DNA of 64,000 nucleotides from Methylobacterium nonmethylotrophicum (GTDB taxonomy: Bacteria > Pseudomonadota > Alphaproteobacteria > Rhizobiales > Beijerinckiaceae), in NCBI RefSeq assembly GCF_004745635.1, contig NZ_SRLB01000009.1, positions 186,001 to 250,000 of the forward strand, given 5' to 3'. The first letter of the stretch is position 1; each line of letters opens with the position of its first letter. The notes beneath the pieces were generated by a model. It made no database searches. It saw nothing but the letters and a program-made list of their open reading frames with translations, and was not told where the DNA came from. The translations under genes and the position numbers were made by a program. This document shows, in pieces, positions 56,335 to 64,000 of the stretch.

Positions 56335-57332
56335 GGCTGCAGCTCGGCTACGTCCCGCTCACCGACGCCGCGGCGCTGATCGCGGCGGTGGAGCGCGGCT
56401 TCACGGCGGAGGAGGGGATCGCGGTCGACCTGGTGGCGGAACCCTCCTGGGCCACCCTGCGCGACCACCTGGCGCTCGGCCTCCTCGACGGCGCCCACAT
56501 GCTGGCCCCGCTGGCGCTCGCCTGCCATCTGGGCCTCAGCGGGCCCCAGGCCCGGCTGATCGCCCCGGCGGCGCTCGCCCGCAACGGCAACGCCGTCACC
56601 CTGTCGCTGCCGCTCTGGCGGGCGCTGGATGCCGCATCCGACGCCCTGGCCGACGTGGCCCGCGCGCTGGCCCGGATCGCAGAGACCCGCGCCGCCGCCG
56701 GCGCGCCCCTGACGCTCGCCACCGTCCACCCCTATTCCAGCCACACCTACCAGTGGCGGCGCCTGCTGGCGCTCGGCGGCAGCCGCCTCGACGCGGTCCG
56801 CCTCGTCGTGGTGCCGCCGCCCCGCACCGTCGAGGCGCTGGAGCGCGGCCTGATCGACGGCTTCTGCGTCGGCGCGCCGTGGAACACCGTCGCGGTCGAG
56901 GCCGGGGTCGGCCGCATCGCGGCCCTCGGCGCCGTGATCGCGCCCGACTGCCCGGAGAAGGTGCTGGCGCTCCCCGCCGAGATGGAGGACCGGGCCGCCC
57001 CGCTGCTGCGGGCGCTCAAGCGCGCCGCCCGCTGGTGCGGCGAGCCCGGAAACCACGAGGAACTGGCCGCCCTGCTCGGCGCCCCCCGCCATCTCGGCCT
57101 CGATCCGGCGCTGATCCTGCGCGGCCTCGCGGGCTCCCTGCGGCTCGCGCCGGGCGGGTCCCTGGTCGAGGCGGGCGAGTACCTGGCGCTCGGCGAGGCG
57201 GAGCTGACCCCCGATCCCTCGGCCCTCGGGTGGCTGGTCGAGGAGATGACGGCGGCAGGGCAGATCGACGCGGCGGCGGTACCGGTGGAGGCGGCAGGGC
57301 TGTATAAGCCAGACCTGCTTGCGGTAGCGTGA
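56331..57332 (+). CDS. nasS: NasS: nitrate/nitrite sensor, NrtA-like
   Basis: 333 aa, related to NrtA/CmpA substrate-binding proteins but starting directly with RLQLGYVPLTDAAALI and lacking a signal peptide, as expected of the cytoplasmic sensor NasS. SSHTYQWRRLLA, LVVVPPPRTVEALERGLIDGFCVGAPWNTVAV match the family. It binds NasT without ligand. Translationally coupled to nasT. Confidence 0.92.
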   Translation: MRLQLGYVPLTDAAALIAAVERGFTAEEGIAVDLVAEPSWATLRDHLALGLLDGAHMLAPLALACHLGLSGPQARLIAPAALARNGNAVTLSLPLWRALDAASDALADVARALARIAETRAAAGAPLTLATVHPYSSHTYQWRRLLALGGSRLDAVRLVVVPPPRTVEALERGLIDGFCVGAPWNTVAVEAGVGRIAALGAVIAPDCPEKVLALPAEMEDRAAPLLRALKRAARWCGEPGNHEELAALLGAPRHLGLDPALILRGLAGSLRLAPGGSLVEAGEYLALGEAELTPDPSALGWLVEEMTAAGQIDAAAVPVEAAGLYKPDLLAVA

Positions 57333-57401
57333 GCCCTGATCCACTGTCAGAGGACAGTCTTCGGCCCTTCGATCAAAACCTCACCGCGTCGTCCTGCGGC
57401 T

Positions 57402-57512
57402 CGGCGCAGCCGAGAGCCCGGGATCCACAGGGCTGACTCTGCAGGCCGAGGCGGAACGCGTTCCAGCTCTCTCGAACACCGGTGGTTATGGATCCCGGGT
57501 TCCGCTGCGCCG
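57402..57512. repeat. Intergenic inverted repeat, family R3
   Basis: CGGCGCAGC (57402-57410) and GAGCCCGGGATCCA (57414-57427) pair with TGGATCCCGGGTTC (57489-57502) and GCTGCGCCG (57504-57512). The centre is 61 bp. One copy in this window, between nasS and the nrt promoter. It could also serve as a transcription barrier between the two operons. Confidence 0.7.
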
Positions 57513-57772
57513 CCCCGGCATTGCGTCCGAGCGTCGAACGCTCGCATCCGACCCGGAACACCCGCGGAGCAACGGGGCGCTCGGCCGATCGCTGCCCATC
57601 GGGGCGCCACCTCTCGGTCTGCCCAAGCCTTAATCACGACGGATCTGCCCATTCCCCATCCACTAGCCCATCATTTGTGCATCGCAGCAACCGGCCACGC
57701 TGCTCCGCCGGCACCTCCGGGCAAGCCGGGAATCATTTCAAGGTCAGCCACTTGAACGGCCCGCCGGGCGAC

Positions 57773-57788
57773 TGGCACGGAACGTGCT
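57773..57788 (+). promoter_or_regulatory. Sigma-54 promoter of the nrt-nir operon
   Basis: TGGCACGGAACGTGCT matches the -24/-12 consensus TGGCACG-N4-TTGCT at all but one fixed position, with GG (57774) and GC (57786) exactly 12 bp apart. Predicted start of transcription near 57799, at the foot of the first ANTAR hairpin. NtrC-type control is expected for such promoters; no convincing NtrC site was found. Confidence 0.75.
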
Positions 57789-57799
57789 CCTCACCTCTC

Positions 57800-57844
57800 G
57801 TCCGTCAGCGTCGACGGGCACCGACCGTCAGCAGAGCCGCTGAC
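57800..57844 (+). promoter_or_regulatory. ANTAR-binding dual hexaloop leader (NasT target)
   Basis: Hairpin P1: stem CCGTC/GACGG (57802-57806, 57813-57817, extendable by two pairs), loop AGCGTC. Hairpin P2: stem GTCAGC/GCTGAC (57827-57832, 57839-57844), loop AGAGCC. Both loops are six bases with A at position 1 and G at position 4, the known ANTAR signature, and the linker is 9 nt. P2 overlaps a terminator stem. Confidence 0.85.
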
Positions 57845-57905
57845 CCGAGTTCCCCTGTGGGCCCGCATCCGCGCGGCCGGCGGAAGACCTTGGGCGGCGG
57901 CTTTT
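57835..57905 (+). terminator. Leader terminator mutually exclusive with ANTAR hairpin P2
   Basis: 57835-57845 can pair with 57892-57902: ten of eleven positions (one G-U, one A-G mismatch), followed by TTT. The 5' arm is the 3' half of P2's loop and stem, so NasT holding P2 would prevent it. The enclosed 46 nt can form its own GC-rich stem. The T-run is short. Confidence 0.6.
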
Positions 57906-57958
57906 CGCGTTCGGCCGGGCGCACCGGCTCGCGGCAACGACTTGAGGGCGAAGGATCG

Positions 57959-59245
57959 ATGAGCAGCGTTGAGCACACCACGCGTCGCGGACTCCTCAAG
58001 GGGGCGGCCGGCGCCCTGTCCCTGGCGGCCGCCAGCCGCGTCGCCCTGCCGGGCGGCGCCTTCGCGCAGGGTGCGGGCCCCGAGGTGAAGGGCGCCAAGC
58101 TCGGCTTCATCGCGCTCACCGACGCCGCCCCGCTCTTCGTCGCCAAGGAGAAGGGGTACTTCGCGAAGTACGGGATGCCCGACGTCGAGGTGCTGAAGCA
58201 GGCCTCCTGGGGCACCACCCGCGACAACCTGGTGCTCGGCTCGGAGGGCAACGGCATCGACGGTGCCCACATCCTGACCCCGATGCCCTACCTCATCAGT
58301 GCCGGCCGTGTGACGCAGAACAACGTCCCGGTGCCGATGTACATCCTGGCCCGGCTCAACCTCGCCGGCCAGTGCATCTCGGTCGCCAAGGAGCACATGG
58401 GCGACAAGGTCGCCCTCGACGCGAAGCCCTTCAAGGCGGCGCTCGAGCGCAAGAAGGCCTCCGGCAAGTCGGTCAAGGCCGCCATGACCTTCCCTGGCGG
58501 CACCCACGACCTCTGGATCCGCTACTGGCTCGCCGCCGGCGGCATCGATCCCGACAAGGACATCGAGACCATCGTCGTGCCGCCGCCCCAGATGGTGGCG
58601 AACATGAAGGTCGGCACGATGGACTGCTTCTGCGTCTGCGAGCCGTGGAACGAGCAGCTGATCACGCAGGGCATCGGCTACACCGCGCTGACCACCGGCG
58701 AATTGTGGAAGGACCACCCGGAGAAGGCGCTCGGCATGCGCGCCTCCTGGGTCGACAAGCACCCGAACGCCGCCAAGGCCCTGCTCGCCGCCGTGATGGA
58801 GGCGCAAGCCTGGTGCGACAAGCCCGAGAACCGCGACGAGCTCGCCGGGATCGTGGCCAAGCGCCAGTGGATCAACGTCCCGGCGACCGACGTCGTGAAG
58901 AGGATGAAGGGTGAGTTCGACTACGGCGACGGCCGCAAGGTGTCGAACAGCCCGCACATCATGAAGTATTGGGCCGACAACGCCTCGTACCCTTACAAGT
59001 CGCACGACCTCTGGTTCATCACGGAGGACATCCGCTGGGGTAAGTTCGATCCCCAGACCGACAGCAAGGCGCTGATCGAGAAAGTCAACCGCGAGGATAT
59101 CTGGCGCGAGGTGGCGAAGGGCATGGGCATCGCCGCCCCGACCTCGACCTCCCGCGGCAAGGAAACCTTCTTCGACGGCAAGGTCTTCGACCCGGCGGAT
59201 CCCGCCGCGTACCTCAACAGCCTCGGCATCAAGAAGGTGGCGTGA
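57959..59245 (+). CDS. nrtA: Nitrate ABC importer substrate-binding protein
   Basis: 428 aa. A twin-arginine signal (TTRRGLLKGAAGALSLAAA) sends it to the periplasm. CmpA/NrtA domain: LGFIALTDAAPLFVAKEKGYFAKYGM, GGTHDLWIRYWLAAGGIDPD, VPPPQMVANMKVGTMDCFCVCEPWNEQ. Binds nitrate/nitrite for NrtB-NrtC. First gene after the ANTAR leader; AAGGA region precedes ATG 57959. Confidence 0.94.
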   Translation: MSSVEHTTRRGLLKGAAGALSLAAASRVALPGGAFAQGAGPEVKGAKLGFIALTDAAPLFVAKEKGYFAKYGMPDVEVLKQASWGTTRDNLVLGSEGNGIDGAHILTPMPYLISAGRVTQNNVPVPMYILARLNLAGQCISVAKEHMGDKVALDAKPFKAALERKKASGKSVKAAMTFPGGTHDLWIRYWLAAGGIDPDKDIETIVVPPPQMVANMKVGTMDCFCVCEPWNEQLITQGIGYTALTTGELWKDHPEKALGMRASWVDKHPNAAKALLAAVMEAQAWCDKPENRDELAGIVAKRQWINVPATDVVKRMKGEFDYGDGRKVSNSPHIMKYWADNASYPYKSHDLWFITEDIRWGKFDPQTDSKALIEKVNREDIWREVAKGMGIAAPTSTSRGKETFFDGKVFDPADPAAYLNSLGIKKVA

Positions 59246-60105
59246 TGGCCCTCGGATTAAGCCTCGGGCGCCTCGGCGCCGCCAAGCAGGAGGGGGCGAA
59301 GGCTCCCCTCGTCACCCTCGCCAGCCTCAAGGGACTGGCGCTCAGGATCGTGCCGCCGCTCGTCGTGCTGGCGGTCTTCCTGCTGCTCTGGGAGGTTTTG
59401 TGCCAGCGCCCCGGCGCCGGCCTGCCGCCGCCCTCCCGCGTCGTGACCGAGGCCTGGGACATCATCGCCCACCCGTTCTACGACAATGGCGGCACCGACA
59501 AGGGGCTGTTCTGGCACATCTCCGCCAGCCTCCAGCGCGTGGCGCTCGGCTTCACCCTGGCGGTGGTCGCCGGCGTGCTGCTCGGCACCCTCGTCGGCCA
59601 GTCCGAATGGGCGATGCGCGGCCTCGACCCGATCTTCCAGGTGCTGCGCACCATCCCGCCGCTCGCCTGGCTGCCGCTGTCGCTCGCCGCCTTCCGGGAC
59701 GGCCAGCCCTCGGCGATCTTCGTGATCTTCATCACCTCGATCTGGCCGATCATCATCAACACCGCGGTCGGCATCCGCAACATCCCGCAGGATTACCGCA
59801 ACGTCGCGGCGGTGCTGCGCCTCAACGCGGTCGAGTTCTTCGCCAAGGTGATGCTGCCCTCGGCCGCCCCCTACATCTTCACGGGCCTTCGCATCGGCGT
59901 CGGCCTGTCCTGGCTCGCCATCGTGGCGGCCGAGATGCTGATCGGCGGCGTCGGCATCGGCTTCTTCATCTGGGACGCCTGGAACTCCTCGCACATCAGC
60001 GAGATCATCGTGGCCCTGGTCTATGTCGGGGTGATCGGCTTCGTGCTCGACCGCCTCGTCGCCGGCCTCGGCCACCTCGTCACCCGCGGCACCGCCACGG
60101 CCTGA
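59245..60105 (+). CDS. nrtB: Nitrate ABC importer permease
   Basis: 286 aa, about six helices. The BPD permease EAA-loop region VLRLNAVEFFAKVMLPSAAPYIFTGLRIGVGLSWLAIVAAEML is characteristic of NrtB/CmpB/SsuC. ATG 59245 overlaps the nrtA stop (TGATG); GTG 59242 is an alternative. Confidence 0.93.
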   Translation: MALGLSLGRLGAAKQEGAKAPLVTLASLKGLALRIVPPLVVLAVFLLLWEVLCQRPGAGLPPPSRVVTEAWDIIAHPFYDNGGTDKGLFWHISASLQRVALGFTLAVVAGVLLGTLVGQSEWAMRGLDPIFQVLRTIPPLAWLPLSLAAFRDGQPSAIFVIFITSIWPIIINTAVGIRNIPQDYRNVAAVLRLNAVEFFAKVMLPSAAPYIFTGLRIGVGLSWLAIVAAEMLIGGVGIGFFIWDAWNSSHISEIIVALVYVGVIGFVLDRLVAGLGHLVTRGTATA

Positions 60106-60117
60106 GGGAGGCCACTC

Positions 60118-60912
60118 ATGACCCATCTCAGCCTCGAACAGGTCGGCATCAGCTTCACCCGGTCCGGCCGCACCACGGAAGTGCTGCGCGACGTCAACCT
60201 GAAGATCGCCAAGGGCGAGTTCGTCTCGCTGATCGGGCATTCCGGTTGCGGCAAGTCGACGGTGCTCAACATCGTGGCGGGCCTGCTCAAGGCCTCGACC
60301 GGCTGCGTCCTCCTCGACGACCGGGAGGTCAACAGCCCCGGCCCCGAGCGCGCGGTGGTCTTCCAGAACCACTCGCTCCTGCCCTGGCTCACCGTGCGCG
60401 AGAACGTGGCGCTCGCGGTCGACAAGGTGCTGAAGGCGAAGAAGAGCAAGGCGGAGCGGCGCGACTGGATCGAGCACAACCTCGCGCTCGTCAACATGAC
60501 CCACGCCGCCGAGAAGCGCCCGCACGAGATCTCCGGCGGCATGAAGCAGCGCGTCGGCATCGCCCGGGCGCTCGCCATGGAGCCGAAGGTGCTGCTGATG
60601 GACGAGCCCTTCGGCGCCCTCGACGCGCTGACCCGGGCGCATCTCCAGGACCAGCTGATGGAGATCCACCTGCGGCTCAAGAACACCGTCATCATGATCA
60701 CCCACGACGTCGACGAGGCGGTGCTGCTCTCCGACCGGATCGTGATGATGACGAACGGGCCATCCGCCACCATCGGCGAGGTGCTGACGGTGCCGCTCGA
60801 GCGGCCGCGCAAGCGCCTCGAACTCGTCGAGGACCCGACCTACACCCACGCCCGGGCCGAGGTGCTGGAATTCCTCTACGCCCGCCACGCCAAGCCCGCC
60901 ATCGCGGCCTGA
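60118..60912 (+). CDS. nrtC: Nitrate ABC importer ATP-binding protein
   Basis: 264 aa. Walker A GHSGCGKST, signature ISGGMKQRVGIARALA, Walker B VLLMDEPFGALDALTR, switch ITHDVDEAVLLSDR, all intact. It is the short single-domain form without the C-terminal NrtA-like domain of cyanobacterial NrtC (so it equals NrtD in those systems). GAGGGAGG precedes the ATG. Confidence 0.93.
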   Translation: MTHLSLEQVGISFTRSGRTTEVLRDVNLKIAKGEFVSLIGHSGCGKSTVLNIVAGLLKASTGCVLLDDREVNSPGPERAVVFQNHSLLPWLTVRENVALAVDKVLKAKKSKAERRDWIEHNLALVNMTHAAEKRPHEISGGMKQRVGIARALAMEPKVLLMDEPFGALDALTRAHLQDQLMEIHLRLKNTVIMITHDVDEAVLLSDRIVMMTNGPSATIGEVLTVPLERPRKRLELVEDPTYTHARAEVLEFLYARHAKPAIAA

Positions 60913-60916
60913 GCCG

Positions 60917-62167
60917 ATGACAGCCGCGCTTGCGCCAGAACGCCTCGTCGTCATCGGCAACGGCATGGCCTCGCTCCGCTTCCTGGAGCGGCTGACCGAG
61001 GCGGCCCCCGGCCGCTTCGACGTCGCTTGCGTCGGCGCCGAGCCGGTGGCGGCCTACAACCGCGTGCTCCTGTCCTCGCTGCTCGGCGGCGAGGTCGACG
61101 AGGCCGCCTGCACCTTCCGGGGCCTCGACTGGTACGCCGAGCACGGGATCACCCTCGTCACCGGCGCCCCCGCCACCGCGATCGACACCGCGGAGCGCAT
61201 CGTGCAGGTCGGCGAGGGGCTGGTCCTGCCGTACGACAAGCTCGTGCTCGCCGTCGGCTCGGTGCCGATCCGGCTGCCGAAGCCCGGGATGGACCTGCCC
61301 GGCGTCATCACCTTCCGGGACCTCGCCGACGTGGCGGCGATCCGCCGGGCGGCGGTGGCGGGCGCGCGGGCGATCGTGATCGGCGGCGGGCTGCTCGGGC
61401 TCGAGGCGGCGGTGGGTCTGGCGCGGCTCGGCGTCGACACCACGCTGCTCCACGTCATGGACCGGCTGATGGAGCGCCAGCTCGACCACGCCGCCGCCAG
61501 CCTGGTGCGCGAGGCGATGGAAGCCCGCGGGGTCCGGGTGATGCTCAAGGCCGACACCGCTGCGGTCGAGGGCGACGGCAAGGTCGAGCGCCTTCGCCTC
61601 GCCGACGGCACGGTGCTGCCGGCCGACCTCGTGGTGATGTCGGTGGGCGTGCGCCCCTCCACGGCGCTCGCGGCGAGCGCCGGGCTCGCTGTCGGCCGCG
61701 GCATCCGGGTCGACGACACGATGGCGACCTCGGTGCCGGGCATCTACGCGCTCGGTGAGTGCGCCGAGCACCGGGGCATGACCTACGGCCTCGTCGAGCC
61801 GGCCTACGAGCAGGCCGAGGTCCTGGCCCGCCACCTCTGCGGCGTGCCCGCGGCTTACGCCGGCACCGCGCTCGCCACGAGCCTGAAGGTCTCGGGCCTG
61901 CCGGTCTTCTCCGCCGGCGTGGTCGACGTGCCGGACGGCGCCGAGTCCGTGACCTGGAGCGATCCGGCCTCGGGCCTCTACCGCAAGCTCGTGATCGACG
62001 ACGACCGCCTGATCGGCGCGGTCTTCGTCGGCGACGTCGCCGAGCAGGGCTGGTGCAAGGCCCTGATCCGCACCGGCGACGCCCTCGGCCCCGATGATCG
62101 GGACGACCTGATGTTCGGGCGGCACGCCGCAACCGGTCGCCCCGCCACCCAACCCCTCGCAGCGTGA
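60917..62167 (+). CDS. FAD/NAD(P)-dependent oxidoreductase of nitrite assimilation (NirB N-terminal type)
   Basis: 416 aa. FAD site VVIGNGMASLRFLERL, NAD site AIVIGGGLLGLEAAVGLARLG, and VPGIYALGECAEHRG match the N-terminal flavin half of NirB/NasB. The [2Fe-2S] and siroheme parts are absent. Its place between nrtC and nirA suggests it passes electrons from NAD(P)H, via a ferredoxin or directly, to NirA or to an assimilatory nitrate reductase outside the window; this is inference. Starts 4 bp after nrtC. Confidence 0.88.
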   Translation: MTAALAPERLVVIGNGMASLRFLERLTEAAPGRFDVACVGAEPVAAYNRVLLSSLLGGEVDEAACTFRGLDWYAEHGITLVTGAPATAIDTAERIVQVGEGLVLPYDKLVLAVGSVPIRLPKPGMDLPGVITFRDLADVAAIRRAAVAGARAIVIGGGLLGLEAAVGLARLGVDTTLLHVMDRLMERQLDHAAASLVREAMEARGVRVMLKADTAAVEGDGKVERLRLADGTVLPADLVVMSVGVRPSTALAASAGLAVGRGIRVDDTMATSVPGIYALGECAEHRGMTYGLVEPAYEQAEVLARHLCGVPAAYAGTALATSLKVSGLPVFSAGVVDVPDGAESVTWSDPASGLYRKLVIDDDRLIGAVFVGDVAEQGWCKALIRTGDALGPDDRDDLMFGRHAATGRPATQPLAA

Positions 62168-62178
62168 AGGAGCCCGCG

Positions 62179-63966
62179 ATGGCCGACGACTTCAACGCCG
62201 AGCAGAAGCGCTACCTCGAAGGCTTCTCCCACGGCATCGCCGCACTCCGCATGACCGGCGGCCTCGCCGCCGGCGGCACGGCCGCCGCGCCCGCCGCCGA
62301 GCCGACCGGGCCGGACGCGATCCACATCAAGGCGCAGGACCGCACCGTGAAGAACGGCGGCAAGCTCGCCGAGCAGGAGAAGTGGAAGCGGGCCGAGAAC
62401 CCGTTCGACGGCCACAACCGGCTGATCGCCGAGGCCGAGGCCGGCAAGGCCCCGAAGCCGGAGGACAATTTCCGCTGGCGCTATCACGGGCTGTTCTGGG
62501 TGGCGCCGGCCCAGAACTCCTACATGTGCCGCCTGCGGATCCCGAACGGGATCCTTCACCACTGGCAGTTCGCCGGCATCGCCGACCTCGCGGACGCCCA
62601 TGGCGGGGGCTATGCCCACGTCACCACCCGGGCGAACCTCCAGGTGCGGGAGATCGCGCCCGAGCACGGCCAGCCCTTCCTCGACGGCCTCGTCGATCTC
62701 GGGCTCACGGCGCGGGGCACCGGCGCCGACAACATCCGCAACGTCACCGGCTCGCCGACCGCCGGCATCGACGCGCAGGAACTGCTGGACACCCGGCCGC
62801 TCGCCAAGTCCTGGCACAACCACATCCTCAACGACCGCTCGCTCTACGGCCTGCCGCGCAAGTTCAACGTCGCCTTCGACGGCGGCGGCGTGCTGCCGGT
62901 GCTGGAGGAGACCAACGACATCGGCTTCCAGGCGGTCGAGGTGACGGAAGGCGCCGCGGTCGAGCCAGGGATCTGGATGCGCCTGGTGCTCGGCGGCATC
63001 ACCGGCCACCGCGACATCGCCCGCGACACCGGCGTGGTGCTGCGGCCGAAGGAGTGCAACGCCGTCGCCGACGCGATCGTGCGGGTCTTCATCGAGAACG
63101 GCGACCGCACCAACCGCAACAAGGCGCGGATGAAGTACGTCCTCGACGCCTGGGGCTACGACAAGTACCTCGCCGCCGTCGAGGAGAAGCTCGGGCGCAA
63201 GCTCGAGCGGGTCGATCCGGCCCACGTGAAGCCCCGCGGCGGCTTCGACCGCTACGCCCATGTCGGCGTCCACAAGCAGGTTCAGCCCGGCCTCAACTGG
63301 ATCGGCGTGGTTCTGCCTGTCGGCAAGATGACCACCGACCAGATGCGGGCCTTGGCCGAGGTCGCCCACGAATGCGGCGACGGCCAGATCCGCCTCACCG
63401 TGTGGCAGAACTTCCTGTTCTCGGGCGTGCCCGACGATCGCGTGGCGGAGGTCGAGTCCCGCGTCGCGGCCCTCGGGCTCTCCACCAAGGCGTCGAGCAT
63501 CCGCGCCGGCCTCGTCGCCTGCACCGGCAACCGCGGCTGCAAGTTCGCGGCTTCCGACACCAAGGGCCACGCGCTCCTTATCGCCGACCACGTCGAGGCG
63601 GCGGTGCCCGGGCTCGACGTGCCGGTCAACGTCCACCTCACCGGCTGCCACCATTCCTGCGCCCAGCACTACATCGGCGATATCGGGCTCATCGGCGCCA
63701 AGGTGGTGGTGAGCGAGGAGGGCGACACCGTCGAGGGCTACGACATCGTGGTCGGCGGCGGTTTCGGCGAGGCGGCCAAGATCGGCACCGAGATCTGGAA
63801 GGCCGTGAAGGCCGAGGACTGCCCCGGCCGGGTCGAGACCCTGCTCACCGACTACCTCGCCCATCGCACCGGCCCGGAGGAGAGCTTCCAGGCCTACACC
63901 GCCCGCCGCGGCCCCGAGGCGCTGAAGGCCTTGGCCGGCGAGCGGATGCTCGAGGCGGCGGAGTAG
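62179..63966 (+). CDS. nirA: Ferredoxin-type assimilatory nitrite reductase
   Basis: 595 aa. Reduces nitrite to ammonia in six electron steps using siroheme and a [4Fe-4S] cluster. Cluster ligands are Cys448 and Cys454 (ACTGNRGCKFA, C-x5-C) and Cys490 and Cys494 (TGCHHSCAQHY, C-x3-C). Two nitrite/sulfite reductase half domains are present (HVTTRANLQVREIAP, then LTVWQNFLFSGV). AAGGAG lies 8 nt before ATG 62179; the GTG at 62164, which overlaps the previous stop, is less good. No nitrate reductase (nasA) lies within the window. Confidence 0.95.
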   Translation: MADDFNAEQKRYLEGFSHGIAALRMTGGLAAGGTAAAPAAEPTGPDAIHIKAQDRTVKNGGKLAEQEKWKRAENPFDGHNRLIAEAEAGKAPKPEDNFRWRYHGLFWVAPAQNSYMCRLRIPNGILHHWQFAGIADLADAHGGGYAHVTTRANLQVREIAPEHGQPFLDGLVDLGLTARGTGADNIRNVTGSPTAGIDAQELLDTRPLAKSWHNHILNDRSLYGLPRKFNVAFDGGGVLPVLEETNDIGFQAVEVTEGAAVEPGIWMRLVLGGITGHRDIARDTGVVLRPKECNAVADAIVRVFIENGDRTNRNKARMKYVLDAWGYDKYLAAVEEKLGRKLERVDPAHVKPRGGFDRYAHVGVHKQVQPGLNWIGVVLPVGKMTTDQMRALAEVAHECGDGQIRLTVWQNFLFSGVPDDRVAEVESRVAALGLSTKASSIRAGLVACTGNRGCKFAASDTKGHALLIADHVEAAVPGLDVPVNVHLTGCHHSCAQHYIGDIGLIGAKVVVSEEGDTVEGYDIVVGGGFGEAAKIGTEIWKAVKAEDCPGRVETLLTDYLAHRTGPEESFQAYTARRGPEALKALAGERMLEAAE

Positions 63967-63975
63967 CCGCCGCGT

Positions 63976-64000
63976 TCCCCCCTCTCCCGTGTGAGAGAGA
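63976..64000. repeat. Start of an R1 repeat copy, cut by window end
   Basis: CCCCCCTCTCCCGTGTGAGAGAG matches the hairpin unit at the outer edge of the R1 copies at 6657 and 9259. It lies directly after nirA and may also end its transcript. Confidence 0.6.

Noticed and set aside
57675..57690. NtrC enhancer-like site TTGTGC-ATC-GCAGCAA about 100 bp upstream of the sigma-54 promoter
   Set aside because: Position would suit, but the match to the GCAC-N-GTGC type consensus is poor and asymmetric.

Overview
The window is a GC-rich chromosomal segment (about 70% GC by eye). It is probably from an alphaproteobacterium of the order Hyphomicrobiales, most likely Methylobacterium. That placement is inference from the gene content (NasT/NasS nitrate control, a DUF2778 protein, a GCG_CRPN protein, an extensin-like M15-fold protein, an actinobacterial-type inositol phosphate synthase), from frequent GTG/TTG starts, and from abundant small intergenic inverted repeats. 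No phage, IS transposase or CRISPR array is present.

Layout. 1-8.3 kb: the end of a PAS-GGDEF-EAL protein, an orphan TRAP solute receptor, PlsC, small secreted proteins, an extensin-like lipoprotein, and an EamA exporter divergent from a MocR-type regulator. 8.4-11.3 kb: a membrane protein, an SDR and a TetR regulator around a paired palindromic operator, then tRNA-Leu(CAA). 11.3-14.7 kb: an AaeB/AaeX/AaeA-like efflux operon. 14.8-18.8 kb: a zinc dehydrogenase, DUF2147 and DUF4345 proteins, a MaoC hydratase and inositol-3-phosphate synthase. 18.8-24.0 kb: a complete-looking four-carbon acid sugar (threonate/erythronate type) pathway, otnK-otnI-ltnD divergent from a LacI regulator and otnC, with a perfect LacI-like operator between them. 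24.0-33.8 kb: gor, an O-antigen ligase, a DUF2059 protein, rpiA, gph, deoC, a fasciclin protein and glmS.

33.8-35.2 kb: an AT-rich patch right after the glmS terminator. It carries an N-terminally deleted subtilisin (S8) remnant, stop/start-coupled to a small propeptide-like protein. glmS 3' ends are the Tn7 target, so this looks like a decayed accessory insertion. 35.4-46.4 kb: a DUF2778 protein, a lytic transglycosylase, a BKACE-SDR-IclR catabolic group divergent from a five-gene branched-chain-amino-acid-type (HAAT) ABC importer, and an FKBP isomerase. 46.5-55.5 kb: otsB, a second GGDEF-EAL protein, a PPP phosphatase, transketolase, a GH15 glucoamylase-like enzyme and a membrane-anchored hypothetical protein.

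55.7-64 kb: nitrate/nitrite assimilation, nasT-nasS, then nrtA-nrtB-nrtC, an FAD oxidoreductase and nirA. Between nasS and nrtA the DNA shows a sigma-54 promoter, two hexaloop hairpins each with A1 and G4, and a terminator stem that would compete with the second hairpin. This is a textbook-looking ANTAR antitermination switch and the best-supported regulatory system in the window. The other main observation is a 221-bp MITE-like element nested in an intergenic repeat at 9.3-9.5 kb, flanked by a 10-bp target duplication.
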